A stretch of 64,000 nucleotides of DNA from Melampsora larici-populina 98AG31 (taxonomy: Eukaryota > Basidiomycota > Pucciniomycetes > Pucciniales > Melampsoraceae): the NCBI RefSeq assembly GCF_000204055.1, contig NW_006768777.1, positions 1,127,105 through 1,191,104 of the forward strand. Reading direction: 5' to 3'. The notes beneath the pieces were generated by a model. The model did not search any database. It saw only the letters and a list, made by a program, of their open reading frames with translations, and was not told where the DNA came from. This document shows, one piece after another, positions 1 to 11,401 of the stretch (its first letter is position 1; each line of letters starts with the position of its first letter). A program made the translations under genes and the position numbers.

Positions 1-756
1 ATTAGGAAAAAATCACCTGGTATTCATCATAAGAAGATCTGTTCATCATTTATTTACATCAATTGATCAAATTCACGCCTTGAATCATTACAAACAATAA
101 TATTTATGACATCATATGATTACATTGGAGGATATTCTGTTGATTTTGACGGTTTTTGAGGGTTTTTGGAGGTTGTTGACCATTGTTGAAGGTTGTTGGA
201 GGGTTATATACTATTGTTAAGGATTTTACGGGCCTTTGTTCCTCTTTTTACTCATCTTATACTTTTGTTAGAGTGTTTTTAATCATCATTAAATTACTTT
301 ACCAGTACTAAGTTCACTAAATTGCCCCTTTACATCAAAGAAGAGATTTCTTTACGTGTGATAAGACTACAAGTCTTCATTGGAATAACAATCAAACTGA
401 TTGTTGCTTTGCTAGTAATTAAAATTGTGTTTTATTGTGTTCAAATTGGAATAACACTACAATAGTGTTGAGATTTCTTTATAATTAAAAATCACGGGAC
501 TAATACTTGAATTAAGTATTGAGACAACTTTCTCTGGTGCCTTATCCCAAAGAATTCAGCAAAACCCCATGTTGATTCTTTCAAAGAGGCAGTCTTAGGC
601 AACTTCTACTAGATACTTTATTAGTAGATTATCCCTCTTTAAGCTCTGTAAAGCTCTTGTTGAGCTTTAAGTTCTACATCGTTCGAGAAGATTTGTTGCA
701 TTCCTGATGACCAACAAACTGAGTGCATTGGTGTTTGCGGAAAAGCGTGTAAGAGA
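1..756. other. AT-rich intergenic stretch, no gene seen
   Basis: No open frame here looks coding. An 11-nt string, TTGGAATAACA, occurs near 379 and again near 447, so a small local duplication may be present. Nothing else could be assigned. Confidence 0.5.
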
Positions 757-759
757 AAG

Positions 760-1260
760 TTATCCCAATTGACAAGGGAATGTTGCGTCAAGCGTAGAGT
801 AGATGCTCAATGAAACCGTTGGCCAAACAAAACATATCCGTGACAAAGGAGCTAGACGATATCTTTTGGACAGCGGTCTGGAGTGACTTTGGGCCTCGAG
901 AAAGGACTGATTTAATGTGAGAACTGCAGTGGAGTTCCGCTGAGACCCTTGCTGAGTAGTGTCAGATGAGCTTTGAATCAAGGTCCTTGCTCTTACCCTT
1001 GGAACCTTCAAACCACATTGGCAAAAACGTAGGAAATAGAGATTCCAAAGCTGCAGTTTCCCAGCATCAGTTGAGCTTGCCGGGGTCCACACTGGCGGAA
1101 TACGACTAGTGATCTCTTGGGGTACAGTGATCTCTTCGGCGGCTACGGTAATATCTTGGGCTGCAGAAAAGACAACTTGAGTGGGTTGAGTTTTGGTCTG
1201 GGTCGGGAACAGAGAAACCACAAGGTCTAATTGGTTGTCAGAATCCGATCCAGAAGACAT
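760..1260 (-). CDS. doubtful hypothetical protein
   Basis: An open frame of about 166 aa reads leftward from an ATG at 1258-1260; the protein begins MSSGSDSDNQLDLVV. The first half is acidic and Thr/Gln-rich. I recognise no domain, signal peptide or catalytic motif. It lies in a repeat-rich stretch and has no clear splice partners. It could be the start of a decayed retroelement protein or a chance frame. The open frame continues upstream of this ATG to about 1755, but that part reads as low-complexity, non-protein-like sequence. Confidence 0.2.
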   Translation of the reverse strand: MSSGSDSDNQLDLVVSLFPTQTKTQPTQVVFSAAQDITVAAEEITVPQEITSRIPPVWTPASSTDAGKLQLWNLYFLRFCQCGLKVPRVRARTLIQSSSDTTQQGSQRNSTAVLTLNQSFLEAQSHSRPLSKRYRLAPLSRICFVWPTVSLSIYSTLDATFPCQLG

Positions 1261-1927
1261 AGCAAAACAGATAAGCAACACAATGATTTGGTAGAATAGG
1301 TATGAGCGATGAAAGTTTTGAATTAAAATGGGCTGGGGATTAGGTTGACATAAGATGTAAAAGTGATAGAAATGGTATGGTTGATAAAGGTATATCAATT
1401 GAAACGGAAGGATGGGAAGCAGAACAATTGGGAACAGGGATTCTTGAGCGACTTCTGTGGATTGAGGAAAAGAGGCAGAAGAAGGAGGTTGGTGAGGTCC
1501 ATGGATAGGAAGTGGCCGTGGACGCAGGATTTGTGTCATCTTTCTTAGGTCCAGTAGGTCAGCAGCAGGGATAATCTTGTTCATCAATATCGATATTTGG
1601 TAAGTTGGATACGTGGCTGCGAAGTGTCCAGTTGGAGTTCCTGGAGAGTGATTCCAGGGTGAGGTAAGCACCGGAGGAGTCCTTGGAGCTAGCGAGGAAT
1701 GGAGGACAAGAGGGAAACATAAGGCTGTCATTGAAATGGTGGTGGTGTTGGTCAAAATCGAGGAAAGTTAGGGCGTTCATAGACCATCTGCAAGGGAAGG
1801 TTGTCCTACAAAGGGAAGTCAAGTAAGATTAGTGTAAGATTAGGGCACATAGGGGGTATTGGCAGGGGGATATGGTGCTGAGACATCCTCATCCTGAGAT
1901 CCGAAGCCAATTGGTGAGGTTATGAGG

Positions 1928-2133
1928 CACTGCCAGCATAGATGCCTCGGGTTGAGAAATCTGAGGCATCATTGGAGGAAAATCCTCAGACAGACCTTGT
2001 CCGACGTTTTTGCCCGAGGTATTTTTTTGCCCTGAGAATTACCTCGGATCAAAACCTCGGGAAGCTTCTGTCCGAGGTTTTGCATCCAAGGATACCTCGG
2101 ATTTTGTAATCCAAGGTAAATATGTTGGTGGTG
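1928..2133. mobile_element. non-autonomous CACTA-like element, copy 1
   Basis: The ends are inverted: CACTGCCAGCATAGATGCCT on the left, and the reverse complement of the right end reads CACCACCAACATATTTACCT. AGG lies just outside both ends, consistent with a 3-bp target duplication. Inside are many CCGAGG/CCTCGG half-sites that can pair with one another. A CACT(A/G) start plus a 3-bp duplication is the signature of the CACTA (CMC/EnSpm) superfamily. It encodes nothing. Related copies lie near 47380 and 52059. Confidence 0.55.
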
Positions 2134-2306
2134 AGGCGGTGCAGATGGGGATATCCACGGCCGGTTTGGTGAGTTTAAATTTCCGTTTTGATTGAGTGTA
2201 AAATTATAATTTGGCCCCCTGATTGTTGAATTTTACACACATGTTATTTTACACTCAATATCGAGTGTAAATCCTCAAGTGTAAAATTCTCTTAACCGTT
2301 ATCTTG

Positions 2307-3157
2307 GGGCCCGTTCGGACACCGCAAGCAGATACAATGTGGCCAACTTTCACACCAAAAAAGTTACATACGGCCACATTGTATCTTGGTCCAAACTCGA
2401 CCAGATATTCAAAATGTGATTGGTGTTTGGTTTGAATATATGACTTGAGTATCTGATCAACAAGATCGAGATACAGCCTTTTGGTTGTATCTGAAGGCTC
2501 TCTCTCGATGTGCCCCTCCTCATCCACCTTCTTCGTTCATCTCCTGCTCAACTTCTCATTACCCACACACCCCCTTATGTTCTATAATCCTCACTCCTTT
2601 GCTCAGCCATCTTCACACCCTAACAGTTCTTACTATTTTTTTAAATTTAGATGATGAAATTATTAAAAAGTTGATTCAAAATGTGTTGGACAAAGCAGAT
2701 GAAAGAATCATGATGATTGATTGAATTATCAAAAGAATAAGATTGAGTTCGGAAGAAGAATGGTTCCACTAAATTAATAGGATATCAGACTCAAGACCTT
2801 GCTCTTGAACAAATCAGTTCTTTACAAGGATTTTTACCTCCTATTAATGGTGCTTGTGCTTTGTTGGCATATATCAAACAGAATGATTAGTAGGGCAAGA
2901 ACAACCAAGGTCAACAATGTCCGTTTTAAAAGTTTGATCCAAATAAAAAGAGTATATAGATACAATCTCATGTGGTTGATACCAAACAGCAATATGATCC
3001 TCTCAAGGTCAACAGACGTCTGTTGACCTCTTTTGGTTTGCTGTTTGGTAATCTCAATATCTGAAAGACAACAATCCCGACGTGCCCCTCAAGATAGGGG
3101 CAAATCAAAATTTGGTTTTCAGGTCAGATAATATCTGAAAACAACCCAAACGGGCCC
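2307..3157. mobile_element. 851-bp element with GGGCCCGTT(C/T)GG inverted ends
   Basis: The left end is GGGCCCGTTCGG (2307-2318) and the right end is CCAAACGGGCCC (3146-3157), a 12-bp inverted repeat with one mismatch. Just inside the left end is a perfect 14-bp inverted pair (2331-2344 with 2372-2385). Near the right end is a perfect 24-bp palindrome (3006-3029) inside a longer hairpin (2981-3049). No transposase is seen. The target duplication is unclear. This is a MITE-like or foldback element; the superfamily is not decided. Confidence 0.5.
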
Positions 3158-3374
3158 TTAACTGTAATTGACAAGGCACATTCAATCTACTGTTGGGCAA
3201 TTGTGGAATCCCGTGAAGCTCACCATTCAACTGTGCACCTACAAACACAGGACCAAGGGGTTTTAGGCCTTCTTATGGTAATCTATCTCAGCAGTTGTTG
3301 TTGGCTAGAGTGCCGGTTCTTCTTTTATCAGCAACTTGTAGACCAGCTGCAATTGAAACAATCACATCTCCACC

Positions 3375-3756
3375 AGAGCATCTCCACCGCTGGCGTGTAA
3401 AAAACTGCTCTGTACAATGTCCTGCTGACAGGTTTGAGCATGTATGCCAAATTTGCGCGGAGGTAGGCAAAACCGCGGCCGTGTAGAAACTGACAGGTTC
3501 AAACAGTCTATGCCTTTGATCCAAGCATAAGATTGTTTGTCTCGTACGAAATGACAGGGTAGGTTGGACAATATTTCAGATTTTGGTGATATTTGTCTTT
3601 TTGTACGCCGTGCAGATTTGCACTCTCCCAGGCAAGATTTGGATGTTGTGTAACCCATACAGGCTGTTTACACGCTCCGGTGGCTCGAATATTTTCCCAC
3701 AAGACGTGAAAACAGCCTGTATTTGGGATTTTGCACGCCCCGGTGGTGATGCTCTT
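3375..3756. mobile_element. MITE-like element with AGAGCATC ends
   Basis: The left end reads AGAGCATCTCCACCGCTGGC and the reverse complement of the right end reads AAGAGCATCACCACCGGGGC. Both are followed by a CGTG(T/C)AAAA-type stretch, so the inverted repeat is about 28 bp with a few mismatches. The interior holds further short inverted GTTTACACG/CGTGAAAAC blocks, so the element may be composite. A second partial AGAGCATC terminus occurs at 42811. It is non-coding. Confidence 0.5.
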
Positions 3757-3842
3757 ATTGAAAAGAATCTGTAAGTGCTTTTACTATATACTTTTCATCT
3801 CTACTTACAACTAACCTTCATCAAACTCCTCAAATCTGATAG

Positions 3843-4294
3843 TATTATTAAAGTTACTCATCTTTTCAAAACCTGATCTTTCATTGTACCACCTGTTGCT
3901 TGTGCACAGGTTTGTGTTCTATTCTCTTTACATTTCTTTCTCTCATTTCACTCGTACTAATTGTTGTGCTGCTTTAGGTTTGTCTTCTATCAGCTCACTT
4001 GTAGCTTTGAGGCTTGTTGCCGTACTTACACCTGACCTGTTTACCTCAGGTATGATAGCTTGGCTCTATTATCAAAAAGAATCTTATTATTAAAGTTACT
4101 CATCTGTTCAAAACCTGATCTTTCATTGTACCACCTGTTGCTTGTGCACAGGTTTGTCTTCTATCAGCTCACTCGTAGCTTTGAGGCTTGTTGCCGTACT
4201 TACACCTGACCTGTCTACCCCGGGTTTGTCTTCTATCAGCTCACTCGTAGCTTTGAGGCTTGTTGCCGGACTTACACCTGAGCTGTTTACCCCA
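3843..4294 (+). repeat. 72-bp tandem unit plus flanking duplication
   Basis: A 72-bp unit beginning GGTTTGTCTTCTATCAGCTC occurs at 3977, 4151 and 4223; the last two are directly adjacent. A separate block of about 75 bp containing TGTACCACCTGTTGCTTGTG occurs at 3843-3917 and 4085-4159. The unit is 24 codons long and has no stop in one frame, where it would read LSSISSLVALRLV and so on. I cannot tell whether it is ever translated. AG|GT junctions at the unit borders resemble splice sites. Confidence 0.7.
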
Positions 4295-5150
4295 GGTTCT
4301 TCTTTGTCAACGGCAAACTCTCTCAAAGCTCCTCTGAGCGAATAACTTTGTTGTAATCAGATGAAGAGTTGAATTCAGTATATCTGGACTCCGGTAGCTA
4401 ACTTTTGGCTTCTTGCAAGGAAGATAAAGAGCCTTTCTAGTGTGTCTAATACTCTAGCAGTATCTACATATGCAAAAGGTTTGCCAGTCTTCCTCCGTTT
4501 GAGGAATACTTGAGCAATACATGATGATTATCCCTGAGGCAGGAGTGATTTCAGTGGGAAGTGCTCTCCTCAATTGAACGGAAAAAAGACTATGAAAAGT
4601 CAAATATCATTTCATTTGAAAAGTTGAATCGAGGACTCTGCAATCAGGGCAAGATACGACTTTGGCGTAGCTCCAGTGGCGGGAGTTTACTTTCCACAAG
4701 AAAAAACGCTTTCTTGAGGGTATGATACTCTAGCTACGCACAGTGAATATCTTCAAATCTAAAAAACCAATACATGTATATCTTTCAGAAACAATTGACA
4801 GTTGAGAGAAGATGAAACCTGTTTCACATAAAATAATAAAGACAAGGAGTGTACGTGAAGAAGTTGATCACGCAGTTTGAACAAGTTCATCTAGAGAGAA
4901 ATTGATTACAATTTTATCATCCTGGTGCATTCCTTCACCACCAGGACATATGGCGTAGTCATCTTGCTCTTCCATAAGTGAACGAGCAAAGACGGAAGGA
5001 TCCGCTAATTCTCATGTCCAAAGATCAGAGACATGGAGGAATAGAGACAATGAGAGGATGTGAAATAGTTAAGATCAAACTATACATCATGAAGAAATGG
5101 AAAGAAATCAGTACGCAACTCATAAGAATGAAAGGGAAGAAGTGCTCACC
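4295..5150. other. intergenic, no gene seen
   Basis: Short open frames only. This stretch lies downstream of the minus-strand gene ending at 5151 and may include its 3' UTR. Confidence 0.5.
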
Positions 5151-5854
5151 TCAATTCAATGGAACAAAGCCCAAGATGTTTTCATCTACATTCACCGCAC
5201 AAAATTGAGCTGTAATTGAAATTGAGCAAAATCAAACAAATCAGTAAATGATCAAATGAGAAGAGGAAGGGAAAGACAAGGAGAAGGAGAAGGGGAAGGG
5301 GAAGGAGACATACATGGTGAAGAGGTAGTGTCTGAGAGGTCGAATAGAACAAAGGGCCTCGATACTTCGACTTCAGATGATTCAGAGACCTCGAATAATT
5401 GAATTGGGGGTACATATTCTCTAAGACGAGGCTCATAGATAGTACGAAGAAAGTCGGGGTCCTGTCTGGGAAAAGGTGGTGGTAGGTTGGTCAAAGGAGG
5501 TTCAGTAGGACGAGTAACGTTAATCAAAGGAGCCCATAAACAAGCGATAGGTGGAGAGATGGCAGGATAAAATCGATGGAGAGGAATGTAGAGATCTTGG
5601 TTACGAGAGCGACGATCCATCATCCAGGATAAGAAATTGATGAAGGAAGAGTAGAGAAAGTAGAAGAGAGGAAAGGTGAAGGTGGTAAAGATAATGTCAA
5701 AGACAAAGACGGTGAAGAAGTTGGTGACAGGATGAAGTTCGAGATGACCAAAGTTTAATAAGGCGGCGTGAAGACAGAAGGCAACGACCAAATAGAATGG
5801 AAAAGCGAGAAGACTATCACGAAAGGAAATCTTTTTAAACTGGGGAAGAGACAT
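5151..5854 (-). CDS. small two-TM membrane protein, function unknown
   Basis: Two exons, 5854-5314 and 5209-5151, join across a 104-nt GTATGT...ACAG intron to give 199 aa (600 nt with stop). The start MSLPQFKKISF is the first ATG. Two hydrophobic segments are visible: about residues 15-36 (LAFPFYLVVAFCLHAALL) and 44-72 (FFTVFVFDIIF onward). The second half is Pro-rich and acidic, with no recognised motif. The predicted C-terminus after splicing is short and ends FVPLN. If the intron is not removed, translation continues into a Ser-Pro repeat made by a CT-rich intron. No homologue is recognised. The clean frame and intron suggest a real gene. Confidence 0.5.
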
Positions 5855-6512
5855 TTTTGAAATCGGAGAAGTTTGTTAAGTGAGATTGGAAGTGAAAGGT
5901 AAAGAAAAGTGAAAGGGGGATTGGAGGAATCGAATCGGGAGTTGGTGGTACGGATGATGAAGTGAAATTCGGATCGCTCTGAAAGATGAACGGTATTTGT
6001 ACGGCTCAGATACTGAGTTGCCGGATCAGCTTCAACGCGCGTCACGTGAGTCATTGTTTTTATTTGGATCATAAAGCTTATATACACGCGAAAAAATACA
6101 GATGTACTGATTGACACGAGCTGATCAGTCTGTGTCGGATAGGAAGATAATGTGATAACGGTGATATGGTTGCCCCTTCTCTACGTCAATTGTTGATACC
6201 CACCTCCAACTTGCGTCAATCCACTCTATTGATGAATTTTGATAATTCAAAATCTTTGAGCTCAGAGGTTGAAAAACAGGCTCTGATCGAGCGAGGGTTT
6301 CACCTGCCTCTGTCTACAGCTAGGACCTTCCTTTGTGGCGACTGTCTTGAGAAAAAGCAAAGACTCATTTCTCTGCCAATCTCCAGATTCAACTCATGTT
6401 TTGAAGATCAAAATGTTTTGAAGATCAAAGTCATCTCCGATTCTCACGGGTCCAATAGCTTTCCATTGATTTCTCAAAGATCTCAATGAATGTCGCGTAG
6501 CTAGGCTAAAAA
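5855..6512. other. upstream region of the minus-strand membrane protein gene
   Basis: Probably holds the promoter and 5' UTR of the gene starting at 5854. No clear core promoter motif was identified and no other gene is seen. Confidence 0.35.
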
Positions 6513-6948
6513 TCTATTCTATTTCTGCTTTTCTGATGCTTCTCATGCATATCATAAACCACGATTTATTCAGCTTCATATTTACAAGGAGATTAGCCAA
6601 ATAATTCAAAATCAGCCGATTGCGCCAAAAGCACAATGCCTTTTACTTCAGCAAGGCTTAAATTTCTCAGGAGTACATGGTATCTATCCGGGATCGCGTT
6701 GCTTGATCACTATAACTCTCTCTTTGATATTTTTGCTTCTGCTATTTTGATGCTTTTCATTCATATCGTAGATCGCGCTTCATTCAGCTTCATATCCACA
6801 AGGAGATTCACTGAATAGTCCAAAATCCGAAGATCGCGCGAAAAGCACCATACCTTTTACTTCAGCAAAGCTTAAGCATCTCAGCAGTACATGATATCTA
6901 TCCGGGATCCGCCTTGCCTGATCACTATAACTCTCTCTATAATATTTT
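6513..6948. repeat. 214-bp tandem direct duplication
   Basis: Two diverged copies are offset by 214 bp. CAGCTTCATAT occurs at 6571 and 6785, TATCTATCCGGGATC occurs in both, and both end near CACTATAACTCTCTCT. I estimate about 85 percent identity by eye. No coding potential is seen. Confidence 0.7.
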
Positions 6949-9103
6949 CGATAAGACAAATGATGAAAACCAAATGAAATAGGTGAGAAAGTGTGCATAT
7001 GTAGCTTCTGGACCTATCAACTTGGTCAGATGGCTGGCCCTAAAGCATTCCGCGGTAACAGGTAGTCGAGATTGACAGGGGCAATTTACTAAAGTATAAA
7101 AATCAATTACCCTCACTTTCAATTGATCTTCATACTTGGTTTGTATACGACTTTTGGTCAGACTTATAATACAAGACCACATTACGAACACAACTTGTTT
7201 GGAGGTAAGTTCATATTCAAGTCCCGGAACACGATTGGATTCCCCATATTCATTATCTCCTCTCATCAGCCAGAAAAGCTTTCATCGTTGATTGGAGTTA
7301 TCGTACAATTTTCAGAACGGATCGATCCATCGTAGCAGTAGAGAGATCGGTAGGAAGACCATGAGAGATTTGTTCAAGGTACGACTGTCTCGCATCCCGA
7401 CCCCACCAGGAACCCATAAGATATAATATCGTTCGTAAGAACTGGAAAAGATGGAGAGGTCCTGAACATTAGAGTACTTGGTTTTTCCCTGGTTTTGTGT
7501 CACGTAGCGAGCCTTTCCAGACCAATTGAGTTGATCAGATGAATGTTTTTGAAACGAAATGATCAGCTCTAACAGATTACTCAACAAGAAATAAATTCAC
7601 GAAGCCTTTCTTGACAACTTAAGACTTTCTTATCAGACATCTGGCTTTGGTAATCCGATACTGTCTTCTGAAGAAAAGAAGGTAAAGTTTTACAAACTTA
7701 ATCTTAGTTTCAAGGTCTACTTTGAACAAAAACTGGGGAAAACGTGTATGTCTTAAAATAGTTTCCTATTATTTTGGAGAAATATAAGATTCGTGTGATC
7801 TTCTGACGTTCTGAGTCGGAGTTTTGTGTGGCATTTCTGGTGGTGTAGTAGTACAAATTATATCCTCAAAGCTAATCAACTGAAATGGATCGATTTAATC
7901 TCAGCGTCCAGTCCGGTATCTCGCATTTGTACCAAACTTCCAAACTGAGGCTAGAAGAGGACGTTCTGAGGGCACATTCTGCTTCAGATTCACCTAAATT
8001 CGTACACTTCGGTTTACTGAATACAATGTTGATGAAGTAGTATGATTTCAAGCAGCGCAGCGAGGCTAGTAAAACAAAATCAACTTTTGTTGATTAGACT
8101 AACGAGTCATGATCATTGAGATTACTGTGATCAATCTTCTGGTCTCAAGAAATCCAAAAAGAAGGTAAGATATTCCAAAGCTTCAACATCTGCCTTGACC
8201 CGGAATGGTCATATCTTGTATTTTAGCACAGCTCAGTTACTCATCAAAGAAGTATAAGTCTCATGCGATTAACAACATTGCTTGTAAGGAATTGTTCAGT
8301 TTGAGCTGACTGGTTTGTGAGTTTCGACTGAAGTATCTTGTACTGGGTCTCTCATTCCCCGGAATATCTGCATTCTATCCGATTCACAGATGATCGAAAA
8401 AATCTCAGCCCTACGCTAGATGAGTAGGACAATGATTTGTTGAAAGCTCTCTCTCATCGACAAAGTATACACGAGTCTGAGAGGAAGTAAAGAATTTTCC
8501 GCTCAGATTTCCGATCACACGGAGTCCGAATTCCGTTTGCTATTATCTCGGAGCTGTCTTCTTATTGATGCGTATTCAGGCGTGTTCATCACATGGAAAC
8601 AATCCAATGTGCAATCAAGAGTCGTATGAATGAAGCAAAAGTTGATTGATAGCCTTAAGCTGAACCTCACAGCTCTTAATCCAAATCCTTCCATCTTCTC
8701 TTTGGATGCGTTTCACGGTCAGAAACACATGACGGGTACATAGGTCATTGAAGATGGGTAATGGTTTGTTTTGCTATTAAAACTGCATGGATTGAGTCCA
8801 CTCGAGATGTTGTTATTGTTTATATGAGAGATATAGTAAGGAGTTCGTTCAACTTGAGAAGTACATACTCCTGAAACTAAAATACCAAAAGGGTGAAAGC
8901 ATCCAGATGAATTGTTAAAATTTGAATGTTTGTTGATTGAGTTTTTAACCACTTAACGTCGACTGTCAGTCTTGAGTAAGTAAGTAGTACTTAAGCTTTG
9001 TATTACCTTTCATATTTGGGTCAAGAGGGTTGGGAAGAGTCAAAAAAATACCAGCTCAGCAGTCAAAGTAGCACTTCATCAACCAATCAATCAATCAAGT
9101 AAG
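6949..9103. other. intergenic, no gene seen
   Basis: Several short frames on both strands, none protein-like and none with conserved motifs. Confidence 0.45.
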
Positions 9104-10562
9104 ATGCCAAAATCAAATCAAACCAATTCACTCAAACCTGGTTTCTCAACTGGTGGTTCATTTCAAGCTTGTAAGTCGATATTCTCGTTCAACTCATCGT
9201 CCCATAATATACTGACCCAATCTCTTTCATGGTGAGTTTAGTGGCAGTTGAATCAATCGAATCAGATTCAGAAAGCGATTCACAAACCACTCCGATCATT
9301 CCATCACATCGAACACCTTCTACTGCCATCTCAACTTCAACTAAAAAGGAACGCGCCAAATAACGTGCTCGTGATCGAGCTCGTAAATCGGCTGGTACCT
9401 CTACTTTATCTGATCCAACTGATCTTTCAACTTCTCTTGTCATTCCAATCAATGGTACAACACTTCGATCAGGTAGAACTATCCTTACCCCAACGACTTC
9501 TAAAATCTCATCTCTTCCTACAAAAACAATCGAATCACTTCATGAAGTTCCAAAATCAGAACCAGTCGAACCACTTCGAGTACCATCACCTTCACCGCCA
9601 TTCACCCACCTGAAATTCAAAGCCCTACGAGCTCTAGCTCCGTGAGTATGGTCAATAGTTTATCTAGTTCTCCAAGTAGTACCGATCTAGATGATGAAGA
9701 AGATGATTATGAAGAAAGTGCGCCTTCAAGAGCAGGAGAAGGTTCAGAAGATTTAAAAGCACATCAATCAGAACGAGATTCGACTCTGGTGATTGATCCA
9801 GCTGAAAAATGGAATGAGGTCTATAATCCAAACTCGGAAGAGACTGCTAAAACTCCTACGATGGCAATGCCAAGTACGATGCAACCTGAACAAGATCTCA
9901 CTCATCAACGTCAAAAACGTCCGATTCATCTCCCTTGGCCACACCAACAGGTGTAGCAAATGACGCACAATATGGAGCCGATCATAATCCTACAAAGAAA
10001 TGGCAAGCAGTCTTGACTCGAGTGATATGGAGTTTAGTCATGGTAGTAGTCTTTGTAGGTGAGTACCCATCAATCAAACTATACGCCTCGTTTGGTTTTT
10101 TGAAAATGGTTAATATAATACTGATACGTGAAAATCTACATGAAACATAATAGGTCTAATGGCCATGGGACACGTCTATCTCATCGTCTTGGTCTTCATC
10201 TGTCGATTCTCAGTCTTTAGAGAAGTCACCAACTTATTTCAAGTAGGATATAAAGCCTCAGCCAAAGAACACGCCACAAGCTATCATGTTGGCTAGTGGA
10301 CAGCGAATCAGTGCAGCTTCAATCGAACGTAAACGAATTAAAGATATTGATAATAACCGATGGAGTAAAGTGATATCTTGGTAAGATTTGACCGATATCT
10401 TCCAATCTACTTCTCACATTCATTAATCTTTTATTCACATCATGGTGAAAACTTTTGTAGGTATTTCTTTTGTGCCGTGAATTATTTCTTGTACGGAGAA
10501 TCGATAATTTATTATTTCAAACACATCGTTTTCATCGATGCATACCTCTTACCATTCGCACG
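9104..10562 (+). pseudogene. decayed CDP-diacylglycerol synthase gene, 3' part lost
   Basis: The readable parts match phosphatidate cytidylyltransferase (CDS1 family), the ER enzyme that makes CDP-diacylglycerol from CTP and phosphatidic acid. Exon 1 is 9104-9170. After an intron, an acidic Ser/Thr-rich N-terminus follows, then the first membrane spans (KKWQAVLTRVIWSLVMVVVF; GHVYLIVLVFICRFSVFREV), the GYKASAKEHA linker, RWSKVISW, and YFFCAVNYFLYGESIIYYFK, VFIDAYLLPFA. Introns near 10060-10152 and 10381-10460 are still recognisable. Lesions: an in-frame TAA at 9361 (one change from CAA, Gln) and frame shifts near 9600, 9933 and 10285. Homology stops at about 10562, where a transposase fragment begins, so the remaining spans and the catalytic C-terminal region are missing. 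A functional copy must exist elsewhere. Confidence 0.8.
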
Positions 10563-11055
10563 TCAGTCTTTGTTTCTCGATCACATTGTAGATATCTTGG
10601 CTTGTAGACAAGTTACTTGGGTCAGAAGCCTTCAGGGTACGTAGAATGAGTCGGGTAGGAACACCTGCATTTGTCATGTTAGGAACAGTGGTCAGCTGTT
10701 CCGGCATAAGCTTTCGTGCGGCTGGTATCTCGGCAAGAGTTTTGGAAGGCTCGTGGTTGTTGTGCTGATCATTGGTGAGTTCAATGTTCCACTGGTGAGT
10801 GAATTGCTTGCGTCGGACTGTAGCAGACCATTTACAACCCAGCTGCTGACTCGATGTAGAACGGACCACACTCTCAACCAGCTGAGGAGTTCCAGCATGA
10901 GCACAGGCAAAGACACGTTTCTTGGCTTGCTTGTGTCTATCGTAACAGGTTCGGGTGATTTTCAGCCAGTAGCCAAATGTTTTGGTGTAGTTTTGTAGTG
11001 CATCCTCGGCTTGCTGTAGGGATGAATATGAGACCAGGAGTTCGTCTATGTTCAT
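10549..11055 (-). mobile_element. FAR1-like N-terminal fragment of a MULE transposase
   Basis: An open frame from ATG at 11053-11055 reads leftward: MNIDELLVSYSSLQQAEDAL, then a FAR1-type DNA-binding region (YWLKITRTCYDRHK, KKRVFACAHAG, LGCKWSATVRRK, WNIELTNDQHNNHEP), and a segment typical of MULE transposases (GVPTRLILRTL, DIYNVIEKQR). It ends abruptly at the broken CDP-diacylglycerol synthase gene. The catalytic DDE region is absent, so this is a fragment. Family knowledge: FAR1/MULE proteins bind DNA through a WRKY-GCM1-like zinc fold. The two genes meet tail to tail. Confidence 0.65.
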
Positions 11056-11400
11056 TTCCAAGGTTGTGTGTTGAATTTGAATAAGGTTTGAACTGGGTTG
11101 AGTTTGTTCAAAGTGGAGTTGATGCGGAGAGAGGCTCAAGTAAAGGGTTTGATTGAAAACTCAATTGATATTTTTGCACTCGCGTTGTGGCTTATCTCAA
11201 GGACAGCTAGAGGCAAAGCCTGTAGTGCATTACTGTCACAGCTTGTGTTACTGGTAAGTTAGGGTTTCACTAGCTGTGAAAGGGAAGGGGGGGTGAGGCT
11301 ACCAAGGGGGGGGGTGGGGATACCGGGATCCATTCTAATGCTCAAGATGAATCACTTGCTATTCATCAAGCAGTCTATATGGCACACAAGTAGTTGAATG
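11056..11400. other. likely 5' flank of the MULE fragment
   Basis: Contains G-runs near 11285-11325 but no clear terminal inverted repeat. No gene seen. Confidence 0.35.
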
Positions 11401-11401
11401 G

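Noticed and set aside
6166..6489. 107-residue plus-strand frame
   Set aside because: No motif, no intron partners and adjoining a non-coding duplication; most likely chance.
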